Source: Oehlia diaphana
Lineage: Eukaryota; Glomeromycota; Glomeromycetes; Glomerales; Glomeraceae
Direction of reading: 5' to 3'
Assembly: GCA_003833135.1 (NCBI GenBank)
Contig: QZLH01000614.1
Location: 8,825-56,815, forward strand
Length of the DNA: 47,991 nt
The translations under genes were made by a program, and so were the position numbers. This document shows, one piece after another, positions 1 through 9,850 of this stretch. The notes under the pieces were generated by a model that was not told where the DNA came from, did no database searches, and was given only the letters and a program-made list of their open reading frames with translations. The stretch's first letter is position 1, and the number at the start of each line of letters is the position of its first letter.

Positions 1-52
1 TAGCTAACACAGATTTTTAAGGGCAACATAAGGCCTACCATATAAATAAATA

Positions 53-292
53 GTGCCGATAAAAGCATATGTTATGAAGGAGCTGAGGACTTCGCAATTC
101 CGAGATCCTGCTTCAATTTGTGAAGATTTTGACAATCGTCATGTAAATCATTTTGTACAAGAATTCAAAAGTAAATTTAACAAAGTCATTTCATCCAATG
201 CACGTGCTATTCGTCGTTTAAGAAAACGGCATGTGAAGATGCAAAATGTTGAAAGTGTGAAAGTCTTCCCTATTGTCATGACACAGCATTAA
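53..292 (+). pseudogene. Hsp70 fragment (relic)
   Basis: A 79-codon open stretch whose residues 22-57 read as the middle of the Hsp70 nucleotide-binding domain: [16 protein letters not shown] followed by [11 protein letters not shown] matches the family block [15 protein letters not shown]...SSNARALRRLRTACERAK. Just after RRLR the frame slips: the expected TACE-AK continues in another frame from about position 225 (acg gca tgt gaa) and then meets a stop. Nothing before residue 20 resembles Hsp70. It is therefore a short frameshifted piece of an Hsp70 gene, not a functional chaperone. The piece may continue to the left of the window, but no earlier Hsp70 motif is visible in the 50 bases available. 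Confidence 0.75.
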
Positions 293-356
293 TATTTTGT
301 CAGAGAATACACAAGAAGGTTGTAAGTCCTATCCTTTATTTGTCAACCACATATCT

Positions 357-529
357 CTATAAAAAATGAAATGTGTTAAATTCATTTTATATTTGTGTTC
401 ATGTGTAAAAACATCTAAAAAAGCACCATTTTGTCCGATTTATGTCTTATTAAAAATTAAACAAAATGGTGCTTTTTTTAGACATTTATTATACATGAGC
501 AACAAATTTACACATTTCGTTTTTTATAG
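357..529. repeat. Foldback (inverted-repeat) element
   Basis: Two arms of about 70 bases face each other around a loop of about 26 bases (435-460). The left arm begins ctataaaaaatgaaatgtgt and ends aaaaaagcaccattttgt; the right arm is its imperfect complement, beginning acaaaatggtgctttttt and ending cacatttcgttttttatag. A few mismatches and short indels interrupt the pairing. The arrangement fits a small non-autonomous foldback/MITE. No clear target duplication was found. An 89-codon open frame across it is explained by the palindrome and is not taken as a gene. Confidence 0.7.
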
Positions 530-1079
530 GGGTAATCTTTGCTTTTTGTTAGATAAAATATGTGCTAGTTCGAAATTATTAGTGGAAAGCTACTTAAACT
601 ATACTTTCATTATTTGTAAATATCGGGTTTCGTAATGAATTATTTATAATCAATTAATTCCACATTATCGTCAAAAGTTTCAGCTATAATTAAAACATAT
701 ACATGTGAAAAGCAATGAAAGCGACATGATGTATCATTGAATTTATTGGTCTTTTTGCAAAATGAAGGAAATCTGCCGGAGAAACTAAAAATGAGTAAGT
801 TTAATTAAGTCCGAGAAACATTTAACTAAAAGTAGACTGTTCCGATGGTTTCTCCTTTTATGATAAAGGACTTTTTGTTGATCGAGCTGAACTTTACGAA
901 ATCAAAAAAGAAGATTGTTTTATGAAATTTTAGATGGTCTCATGGTCATTTGGTTAACGGAGTACACAAAAAGGGTCATTCATAATGTCAAGAAAATCGA
1001 CTTGCTGAATTTAATATAAATAAGAGTACTGTCCACATTAATAAATCGTTATAAAATTAAACTTGCCAAAGAAAACAAA
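530..1079. other. Intergenic, upstream of secreted-protein gene
   Basis: No gene is seen here. A TATAAATA box at 1015-1022 lies about 60 bases before the start codon at 1080 and an A-rich leader (gaaaacaaaatg) precedes the ATG, so the last 100 bases probably hold the promoter of the small secreted protein. Confidence 0.5.
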
Positions 1080-1411
1080 ATGAAAATGAACGGAACTATT
1101 CTTCATCTTTTTATCTTGAGTCTTTTGTCCTTCTTCGTCTTTAACACCTTCGCTGGTTGCGGTCCTACTTCCTGTACATGCGATGGTGGCCAACCGCAAG
1201 GCCAATACTGTGGTGGTAAATAATACTTGAATTGTCTTCGATGCTTGATTTCATTTTTTTGTCTTATTTTGATTTTCTTTTCTTAGGTGACTTTGCTGAT
1301 CCTAATTGCAACAGTACTCATGTCTATGAATGCAATCCACAAGGTGGAGCATGTGATTATGGCATTCGCGGTTCCTGCGCTTCCTGCGGTTGTTTGCAAT
1401 GTCCTTGTTAA
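1080..1411 (+). CDS. Small secreted cysteine-rich protein (two exons)
   Basis: Exons 1080-1215 and 1287-1411, with a 71-bp intron (GTAAAT...TTCTTAG), give an 86-residue protein. Residues 1-25 are a classical secretion signal: MKMNG, a hydrophobic core of Leu, Phe and Ile, then NTFA|G, with likely cleavage after Ala25. The mature part of about 61 residues holds 12 cysteines (27, 32, 34, 44, 53, 61, 68, 76, 79, 81, 84, 86) and is rich in Gly; it ends CGCLQCPC. Reading phase is kept across the splice, and unspliced exon 1 would stop just past the donor. The exons are richer in G+C than the flanks. An even cysteine count with a signal peptide fits a disulfide-stabilised apoplastic protein, such as a symbiotic effector candidate or antimicrobial peptide; the function is inferred, not shown. 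No named family is assigned. Confidence 0.82.
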
Positions 1412-2329
1412 TTACTATATATGTATTGCTTATATAATCATAAAATAATAACATTATTTTATTAGTTCTACGCATGTATATTTTATGATGTTATTAAGTA
1501 TAGTATTATGTTTGACTTAAACATATTTGAAATTTTTTAACTATTAAATTATTATTATCATTGTTATTATTATTATATATTATTGTTATAAAATTTTGAC
1601 TTAATAGTATAATAATAAACCATTTTGTTTGAATTTAAATATTTGTGATTTGTTACCAAGCAGTTAATTTTGAATCGATCGCGTGATGATAAATTTTGCG
1701 AATAAATTTAAGTAATAAATATTTTCAAATCGTAAAAAATTATCGTACAGATCTTAAAAAAGTATTAATACGAACTGAAAATTAGTTGAAAAAATTTTTT
1801 TAATCTATTAAATAATATTTGATGCCATAATTTAAATTTGCATATTCTTTTTAATGAACACTTACTATTACTTATACAGATAAATAATTTAAATTTGCAT
1901 GAGGGTAAAAATTTAACTTTACAATTTATCCGATATTTTGTTTTTTTTTTATAAATTATACTTGACTTCAGGTGGAAAAAGCCCCTATTTATATTAATAA
2001 TTACTGCAGTACAACTTTTTTTACTAAAACACTAAAAAATAAACTTTTTTAAACTTTTTTTTTCACTGTAACTATACTTCTCGATAAGATAAGATACTTT
2101 TTCAAATTTTTAATTTTCAACGAAATCTTTTTCCTTCTCTTTATCCATTTTTTCACTTCTCGCTTTTAACTACTCGGTATTCCCTTCTCCCTCCACTCGT
2201 TCTTTCTTTTCCCCTTTCTCTTGTCCTTTTCCTTTCCCCTTTACCTCGTCCTATCTAACCTTCCCTTATTCTTTTGTGTGTCAAAAAAATGTCATTTTAA
2301 ATCATTAACTGTTAATGATTCTTTTTTTC
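1412..2329. other. Intergenic, AT-rich, no gene
   Basis: The 3' side of the secreted-protein gene, with AATAAA-like strings (for example aataataaac near 1611-1620), then AT-rich sequence. From about 2130 to 2280 there is a pyrimidine-rich stretch (ctttcccctttacctcg style) on the plus strand. No open frame of interest was found. Confidence 0.4.
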
Positions 2330-3110
2330 TTTTTAGGCAGCATTTCAATGGTTTAAAATAAGTGTATTTTTACTTTATTTTTTTAACAGAATGTCTATTA
2401 ATGTTTCGTTTTATTTCTCTTTTTTTTAGATGACTTATTGGGTGACAGAAGTATACGGTGAAGGCCCTATTCTACATGGATTTTGATAAGAGGGGTTTGA
2501 ATTATTTACTCAACGAAATATTTATTGATGTTACTGGTTATCTCTTTTTTTTAGGCGACATTTCTTCAGGTCATAACGTGGGAACAATTAATTTTTTTTA
2601 ATTTTTTTTTTACGCCAGGCAATTTTTTTAAAAAACTAATATTTTATGATTTGTTTTTTATTTATAGGAAACCAGTTCAGATCTTTAAAAGTCTTTGAAC
2701 GCCAGATTTTGCTAAATTTTTTCTTTTTAATCATTTCTTTTAACGAAATAGCTACTAACGCTTCATTTTTATCTTTTTTTTAGATAACTCGGTTTTGGAT
2801 CTGAACGTATGGGATCTCCGTCGGAAAAGAATCAATATTTGTTTAATTGTTTTTAATGTTATTTTAACAAAATATTGCTAACTTTTTGTCTTCTAGATGA
2901 AATCATGCGTAATAAGGAAGATAAATAATCACTCCAAGAATATCACAAAGCCTAACAAAACCAATTGATTGAGCTAAAGCCAGTGTCAAAGACGCGTATG
3001 ATTTTTGTGGGTCAGTCACATTATTTTTAATTTGTTTAATTCAACAAATTCTTCTTGTTTTAGAAAGGTCTAGACGTATGAGATCTCTGATAATCCTGTA
3101 GAACAGCATA
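2330..3110 (+). pseudogene. Degenerate array of exon-like units with intron 3' ends
   Basis: At least five times the plus strand shows the same pattern: a branch-point-like string (cattaac, attaatg, actaacg, gctaact), a T-run of 8-12, then TAG/AG, then 30-60 bases of less AT-rich sequence. AG ends fall near 2338, 2430, 2555, 2783 and 2898, with a further one at about 3063. Two of the exon-like pieces are related: ctgaacgtatgggatctccg near 2801 and ctagacgtatgagatctctg near 3069, the second having lost a Trp codon to TGA. This looks like the remains of a multi-exon gene whose exons were duplicated, with intron tails preserved better than coding sense. No protein family can be named. Confidence 0.35.
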
Positions 3111-3495
3111 CTCATATAATGAAAGACGTTCTATTTCCCACATTAAATATCTGGCAACTAAAAAAAAATTAAACTACAAAATCGAAAAAAGAAACCAAAA
3201 TTATCAGCCAACCCAAATATGATGGCACATCTCTCAGTCAGCTAGTATAACTACCGTTCATTTTCCTTTTAATTTTGACTAATAAATTTTAGGATAGTTC
3301 TAACGAAGACAGCATGTCATGATAAGGACGAATTAATTCGGCAATACAGTAGTACACTATGTAATGCTGATATTACACCAGATCTGATTGCTGTAATGCT
3401 AAATTGGTAAGTAGACGTAATCAAATTGCACCAACTTGGGAATTACCATAATGCAGATTTGATACTCTATTTGAAAATTTATAATTTAATAATGA

Positions 3496-3616
3496 TTCAT
3501 TTCGGCAATTCAGCATTACGGTGGTATAATTCATTTCAATCCAGCATTACAGCGATGTAATTCATTTTGGCAATTCGGCAATTCGATATTTATGGTGGTG
3601 TAATTCATTTTACATC
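3496..3616. repeat. Short tandem repeats (ggtataattcattt units)
   Basis: Three imperfect units of about 35-45 bases, each with (t)ttcggcaattc-agcattac-g-ggt-taattcattt. A looser fourth copy lies near 3340-3375. Beyond them (3640-3780) the sequence is full of the words cggttc, cagttc and gttcag, which return at 4050-4070 and, inverted, at 4900-5020. Confidence 0.5.
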
Positions 3617-4100
3617 TAGGAATGGAGAAAGTTCACGGTTGATCAGTTCATTCCTTTCAGTTCAGTACTTTCAGTTCCGAATCGGTTCTGATAAATTTTT
3701 GATATGAACTGACTCAGTTCAAGCGGCTCAAATCAGTCCGTTCAATAGTATCGGTTCAGAATCATAATGCAGGCAAGCGAGTCGTTCCTTATCTCTAATT
3801 ATATTGCCATGATATTTTGGTATTACCAAATTCCAACTTACCATATATAGCAATCAACAATAATGTCATGTGCTTTCTTAGTCTTCAACTTTCTGCTACG
3901 GCATTTACCAAATGGATTTTCTCTTCATCTTTCTTCTCCTTATGATTATTTTGGTCTACTTAGAACTGAGACTTCTGTTTATTTTAAGGTTTGATATTGT
4001 CTGCATCAAGAAACCTAATTTTCTGTTTTCTGTGATCTGTCCCGCGGTTAGGGATAGAATCGGTTCAAAATGAGGGGATCCGTCCAAAATCCCGAAACTC

Positions 4101-4684
4101 AACTACCCCAAGAACACCCACAACTATTTGTTTTTTCTAGTAATTTCTATATTATTCTTTTTTATTATAGTTTATTCTATTCTATTTCTTAATCTTATTG
4201 TATTTTATTTGTTGTGAAAATAAAAACGTGTTTTTTACATTAAATACGAAATTTAGTATTTACAATCTTGGGAGTATAAAAGTGAACTATCAAGTTTTGA
4301 ATAAGAATAAGACTTTTCCCATTTAATACATTATAAAATTATCTTTTTATTACTATTATTGAATTATATAATTAACACGAAGATTTATTGTTAAATTTCT
4401 AAAATAATAAATAATTTCTTCACTTATTTTAAAACCAACAATAAATTATATAAAGTGAAAAGGACTATAACTGATAAGAAATATTTAAATTAAACGTTTC
4501 TGTATATTTTTTTTTTTTATAAATACTACAAGTATTTTTAAGATAAAAGTTCCATCGCTTCATTATTTTTCTTGAAAAAAGCCGCGAAAATTTTTTTAAG
4601 ATAATGTTGTACGAACTAAAATTGACCAATAAAACTCGTCAAGTCACGTTACCGAAGATTTTTGGTGGTGTTCTTGGGGTAGTT
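4101..4684. mobile_element. MITE with 18-bp TIRs and 11-bp target duplication (MULE-like)
   Basis: The left end reads AACTACCCCAAGAACACC (4101-4118) and the right end is its exact reverse complement (4667-4684). The element is flanked directly by the same 11 bases, TCCCGAAACTC, at 4090-4100 and 4685-4695. A 9-11 bp duplication is characteristic of Mutator-like elements. The 584-bp body is AT-rich and has no transposase frame, so the element is non-autonomous. It sits inside an older repeat made of cggttc and tcccgaaa words. The family assignment is inferred from duplication length only. Confidence 0.8.
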
Positions 4685-4695
4685 TCCCGAAACTC

Positions 4696-5035
4696 GAAAT
4701 CCCGAATTGTAAATCCCGAATTGTCATCATAATCCCGAATTTTTATAATCCCAACACTCATAATATTGATTTTCTTTCTTTTAAAATTTCGAGATTTTTC
4801 ATTCCAATTTGAAGTGTCAGGATTTTGACGTTTAGTACCTTTGGGATTTCGAGTTTCGGGATTTCGTACCAAACCCAAAATGAGTCGACTCGAGTCGATT
4901 CTGGAACCGATCTTAAATTTAAAAGATTCTGGATCTCTTGGGCTTAAAACTACTTTTAACCATAAAAACCGTTCTGAACTTCGAACCGATTTCAAGAACC
5001 GATCAAATTGAGTCATCTGACGATCACACACCAAC
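4696..5035. repeat. Low-complexity repeat around the MITE (cccgaaatcccgaa and cggttc words)
   Basis: Immediately right of the MITE the words aaatcccgaattg and tttcgggatttcg recur several times. After 4880 come gagtcgactcgagtcgatt and cggttc/gaaccg words that echo 3640-4070 in the opposite sense. The open frame on the minus strand here is made of these repeats and runs into the MITE, so it is not called as a gene. Confidence 0.45.
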
Positions 5036-5102
5036 TATACCAACTATCATTTCTATCATTTGAAGGCCAATCAAAATTTTTTTGATTGATCATCATCACA
5101 TG

Positions 5103-5289
5103 CACTATAAAAAATTTTATCCGTTATTTCTGTAAAAACTCCGTAAAAAGGAGCCTTTCACGGATCCATTCACGGAAAATGTAAATAATTCGATAAATTC
5201 CGTGATATAAGGTTATTAATTCCGGAAATATGAGCCCTTTATGGAAAAAAAGACGGAATATAAAAAACGGATCGACTTTTTTTACAGGG
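5103..5289. mobile_element. MITE family A, copy 1 (3-bp target duplication ATG)
   Basis: A 187-bp element with imperfect terminal inverted repeats: the left end starts CACTATAAAAAATTTTATCC and the reverse complement of the right end starts CCCTGTAAAAAAAGTCGATCC. It is flanked by ATG at 5100-5102 and 5290-5292. A second copy lies at 19728-19909, sharing the internal words gagcctttcacggatccatt and attaattccggaaatatgag. A 3-bp duplication with short TIRs fits a PIF/Harbinger-type MITE. No coding capacity is present. Confidence 0.75.
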
Positions 5290-5292
5290 ATG

Positions 5293-7043
5293 CTCTACTT
5301 GTGATACGTAATATTCTTATTTATCAGAGTCGATGTGGAATCGAATTAGCCATCCCTACCCGCGGTACGTGAGTGGTAGTACGTGACAAAAAAATAGACT
5401 TTGTGATATTACATATAATTTCAACACACGTAACTGCCAAACAAAAAATTCACGTTCATGTAATTTGACGCACATTTTCGTGTACGATTTTTTGAAAACA
5501 TCTAGATTTTAAATTACATCAGAGTTTCTATTGTTTCATTAGCAACTTTGCTCACTTATTCATTATTAATTTTGTATTTCGGCTTCATATACTTGTATAT
5601 TCAAGTACTTTCATAAATTTGCCCATTTTACATATTTGTAAATTTAATATCGCAAGTGATATTTGTAATTCTACTGATGACAGACTGACAGACTAAACAG
5701 TTTGTCACTTATTAGGGGATTAATTAACGGTGATCAGCTACAAGAAGTAAATTAAAAATAATAGGGATATTAAAAATTTAAAAGCTTTGATAATAGAATC
5801 CAATTGGAGAACTTTTGAACAAAAGAAATAATAATGCCCAATTGCCCATATATGGAGTTATCAATCGACACCATTGATGGATTCTAATTTTCTTTTCTAA
5901 ATGCTGATCCAAGTTACAATCTCTGATCTTGAAATGAAAGATATAATTCTACTTCATAAATCATAATCGTATATTGATATCTAGTATAATCCAACTTATT
6001 AATTATTAGTAATAATCAAAGGGATTTAAATCCATAGAAATAAAACTCAAATAAATTAATAGGCAAAAAATTACAGAATGTCTACAGTAGTCAGTTTTTG
6101 GATATTTTTATATACAGTATATATCCAAACTTGTCCAAAATCCATTACTAAAAATCAAGAAAGATTTATTCAAATTTGCAAAGTTATGTTTTAGAGAGCC
6201 TTTCCATCATTTGTATGAAATCATTCAAACTTACTGAATATAAAGAATAAGAGAACCCATTCAAGAATAGGGAGGATACGTTGTCCAAATCCAAGGATCC
6301 TGAATTGATCCTGAGTCATTCCAGTCAATGAGATCAATGAGTTAAAATAAGAATTCTTTTAAATTCATTATTTTGTGAAATATGCCACGATAAAAAAATC
6401 TCATTTAAGAATCTATATTGACGCACCATAAGAGTTTAGTATTTAGTTTACACATTTTATTAATTTTATAGTTTTAATAAATAAATCACTTACGACATAG
6501 TGAGCATTTGCCTTGACGCGATCTAGTATAAAAACGTAAAAAAAAAGATGATTTTATTAATAAATGAACTAATTAATAAAATGTTTTTGATTTTTCTGGT
6601 TTCTTTTGAGGGAAAGCAAAGCCTAAAATCCAATATAGTACATCAGTATATACAGTAGTATCTAGATCAAGATATTCCAGTTGCACCTGCTGTAGATGAT
6701 TATTTTAATGAAGTCTTGATGTTATTAGGAGAATTGCAGATCAATTGGAGAAGATAACTTACTAAATAATGCAGTTACTTGTGAAGAAGATGCATCCTTC
6801 ACTTACCTTAGAGGGATCCATCCTAGAACAAGTCTGGTCCACCCAAGAATGAACTATTAAAAGATGCAATGTTAATGAACCATTTAATAATTTCAAAAAA
6901 TATTTTGTACTAAAAAATTATTGATTTATTTAAAAAATACAATGTCTTTCTAATATAATATAATATATAATGTCTTCTAATATAATATTAAAAAATATAT
7001 ATATATGTGATAATAATTATAAAGATAACCACACAATGATCAT
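5293..7043. other. Intergenic, no confident gene
   Basis: AT-rich sequence without a convincing frame. The only coding-flavoured piece is about 6672-6745 on the plus strand (gat att cca gtt gca cct gct), which reads as some 25 residues starting DIPVAPAVDDYF and then breaks; its origin is not recognised. A short dinucleotide-like run (atatataa) lies near 6955-7005. Confidence 0.35.
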
Positions 7044-8645
7044 CTAATAAAACTCAATGATTTGAACACCAAATTGTTCATTAACATTAATATTATTTCT
7101 ACTAAAAACGTTAAGATATTCAAGTTCCAAATATTTTAATGTACCACCATTTTTTATATAAGCTTCTAAGAATAAATTCATTGATAATTTTGATGGAATT
7201 TTTTTTAATTTAAATCTTTTTAAAGTTTTAGGAATATAATAACCTAAAATTTCCAAATCTTCATCTTGTAATTCATTATTTATCAAAATTACACTAACAT
7301 AAATAAGTTTATTACATGATATAAATATAGGGATTAATTCAGATAAAAGAATCTTTGGAAGTTCTAAATGAACTAAAGAATTTTGTAAATAAATTGGAAT
7401 CAATTTAAATAATCTAGTAAAATCACATTTTTCATGATCATCAATTATAATTAATTGATTAAAAATATTTGAAAATGATTGAATTAATTGAATTAAACTA
7501 ATTTCAGAGATTCTTCTATTACCAACAGTAATTTCAAATATTTCAAGTTTTTTCAAATTTTTTATCCAAGTATGTAAATTATCAATATTTTCACATTTAT
7601 AAAATTTCAAAACTCTAATATTTTTAAGTAAAATTAAAGAATCTAAAACTTCACCATTAATTAAATTATCAGCAAGATATCTAAATTCCAATATTTGTAA
7701 AGTTTCATATTGAGTTGATAATGAATGAATCAAAATATTAAAATAATCAGTTGCATTAAAAATTAAATCCATAAGAAATCTATAAACCATAAAATTTAAA
7801 TTTTGAATCATATCCTCAAATTCTTCAATTCCTGATAATATGAAATGTTGTAATTTTTTTTGTGAAGTAATAAATTGAGATATTGAATTTACTTTTTTAA
7901 AAGAATTAATTTCACCATTTAATAAATAAATTAATTTCAAATTATAAACATTATTTAAAGGAGTTAAATAAAGATTATCCCCAGCAGAAGAATTAGAATT
8001 AATATTATAATAATATAATTCTTTTAATTCACTTAACTTATTTTTTCCATTAGAATCATTTAAAGTTAATAAATTAATTATTTCATGATCATTTTTTATT
8101 CCATAAGAAAATTCCAAAATTTTTAAATTATTACAATTTTTACAAATGAATTTTATAAGATGATTCATAATTGCAATAGCTGTTTCTATTGATATTATTT
8201 CTAAATCATAATCAAATAACCATATTTCTTTATTAGAATTATCACATAATAATTCTGTTTCAAACATCATTTTATGAAATATCAAACCACGAATAAAAGC
8301 AATATAATTAAAAGTTGATAAAATATTTGATTTTGGATTTTTTTTAAAATTTTTAGGAATTTGTAATAATACTTGTTTATAAGTTCTTTTTATTTCAAAT
8401 TGTGGAGCACAAGTTAATAAAGTACGAATTAATTTATAATATTGTAAATAAGAAATATTATTACGAAAATGATGAAATGGAAAAGCATATAATAAAGGAG
8501 TTGAAATTTTACACCAATGTCTTGATACTAGTGTACAAGAATATAAATCTTTAGTAGATACATTTGTTTTAATATAATTAGAAGGATATTCTATAAGGTT
8601 TAAAAAAATGATTTCTAAACATTCCGAAATTAAATATGATGCCAT
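7044..8645 (-). CDS. F-box-like / leucine-rich repeat protein 1
   Basis: A single exon of 533 codons if the ATG at 8645 is used (MASYLISECLEII). An in-frame ATG at 8750 would add 35 hydrophobic residues and push the F-box inward, so the inner start is preferred. Residues 1-50 form an F-box-like region: a Leu/Ile helix, then SCTLVSRHWCKISTPLLYAF, matching the fungal pattern of LVSR-WC followed by a proline-containing 'pLLW-' segment. The rest is a series of Leu/Ile/Asn-rich repeats of 25-30 residues, as in LRR substrate-binding regions. Such proteins recruit targets to SCF ubiquitin ligases in the cytosol or nucleus; the target here is unknown. The neighbours at 12251 and 14972 share this architecture, consistent with a dispersed family expanded in arbuscular mycorrhizal fungi. 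Confidence 0.85.
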   Translation of the reverse strand: MASYLISECLEIIFLNLIEYPSNYIKTNVSTKDLYSCTLVSRHWCKISTPLLYAFPFHHFRNNISYLQYYKLIRTLLTCAPQFEIKRTYKQVLLQIPKNFKKNPKSNILSTFNYIAFIRGLIFHKMMFETELLCDNSNKEIWLFDYDLEIISIETAIAIMNHLIKFICKNCNNLKILEFSYGIKNDHEIINLLTLNDSNGKNKLSELKELYYYNINSNSSAGDNLYLTPLNNVYNLKLIYLLNGEINSFKKVNSISQFITSQKKLQHFILSGIEEFEDMIQNLNFMVYRFLMDLIFNATDYFNILIHSLSTQYETLQILEFRYLADNLINGEVLDSLILLKNIRVLKFYKCENIDNLHTWIKNLKKLEIFEITVGNRRISEISLIQLIQSFSNIFNQLIIIDDHEKCDFTRLFKLIPIYLQNSLVHLELPKILLSELIPIFISCNKLIYVSVILINNELQDEDLEILGYYIPKTLKRFKLKKIPSKLSMNLFLEAYIKNGGTLKYLELEYLNVFSRNNINVNEQFGVQIIEFY

Positions 8646-9154
8646 ATTTTTTGAAAGGGGAAAGAGGAAAGAGTTTAGAAAATGAAAAGTTTCGAAACGT
8701 AATAATAAAATAAATACTGTAACAATTGTAACAATGATATACAAAGCCAAATTTAGTTATATTATATTCAATTAGTCGCAATAAATGTTGATCTAAATCA
8801 TTTATAATACTTTTTAAGGGTTGTGTATAACGTGTTAAATAATTATTGGTAGACTGAGTAGACGCAGCGTAATTTAGAATTGTAGATTGACGGACACAAT
8901 CGCATTTCACTCGACGCAGACGACGCACAATACATTTTATTCTCATAATAAAAAGAAACAAAAGTAATAATAATAGAGTATAAAATAAAAGGCGTGTAAT
9001 GCAAATTCAATATACGATTTTATTTTTACAAAAAAGGTCATGGATTTACATGTTTCATTCAGGATCATATTTAAATTTCTATACATTTATATTATTTACC
9101 GGTTTATAGGTTTGTTTTTTTCAATCGTTAGTTAATGTAATTCCTTTTAAACGA
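8646..9154. other. Intergenic, 5' side of F-box gene 1
   Basis: Holds the probable promoter of the minus-strand F-box gene. A 127-codon frame overlapping the gene start (to 8961) reads through a less AT-rich stretch near 8850-8935 but has no recognisable domain and overlaps the F-box region in another frame; it is not called. Confidence 0.4.
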
Positions 9155-9302
9155 TTAGACAAACAAAACAATTAGACTAATAAAACATTTAGACTAATAG
9201 ATCATTTGGACTAATAAAACATTTAGACTAATAGATCATTTGGACTAATAAAACATTTAGACTAATAAAACATTTGGATTAACAAAACATTTAGACTAAC
9301 AA
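9155..9302. repeat. Minisatellite, 18-bp units
   Basis: About eight units of ttagactaataaaacatt, with the variants ttggactaat and ctaatagatcat, alternate over roughly 148 bases. The pattern of paired variants (aaaacatttagactaatagatcatttggact) suggests a 36-bp higher-order unit in the middle of the tract. It lies between the start of F-box gene 1 and the end of the HMG-box gene. Confidence 0.85.
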
Positions 9303-9850
9303 GTGAACCATCAATAAATATTATATTGACAATAGATAATATTAACAGATTCTGAATTCAAATAATTTTATTATTTTATAATTTATTAATTACAAGGTAT
9401 ATTTTAAAAATACTGCTTGCTCTATTTATGAGCATAAAATAAACATTCCAATATAATGATTTCAGCTCCTATCGAACTTTTGAAAGACCTGGTTCAACTT
9501 GTGGGAAAAAAAAAATATATTCTTCATTAATATTATTTATCTTACCAAAATTCTAGCTCAAATGCTCAAATGCTCAAATTATTTAATATAACTCGTATTA
9601 CTAAAAATAATTATTGCTAAAATACTTAGTCTAATTCTTCCAGTGTTTCTAAAATAATTTAAATAAATATTCTGGTCTTGAGAAAGTTAACCACTAATTA
9701 ATTGAAATGAAAGAGACAAGTTATTCACAAAAAAATTATTATCATGTATAAAATGTAATAGATCTTTTGATAAATGGAAATTTATTGAAAAAAAAAAATA
9801 AGAAAATTAAATTCCTGCGCCACGTAAAAAAATTATATTATTGTCCATAC
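9303..9850. other. Intergenic, 3' of the HMG-box gene
   Basis: AT-rich and without a gene. A triple repeat, (agctcaa)atgctcaaatgctcaaatt, lies near 9555-9579. Confidence 0.4.

Noticed and set aside
366..635. 89-codon plus-strand open frame
   Set aside because: It covers the foldback element and continues through AT-rich sequence; the composition (Phe/Lys/Ile) follows from the palindrome and there is no domain.
4639..5034. 131-codon minus-strand open frame
   Set aside because: It is made of repeated cggttc/cgggat words and crosses the right end of the MULE-like MITE, so it cannot be a conserved gene.
8578..8961. 127-codon minus-strand frame overlapping the start of F-box gene 1
   Set aside because: It overlaps the F-box coding start in a different frame, lacks a domain, and its tail is the shadow of the real gene.
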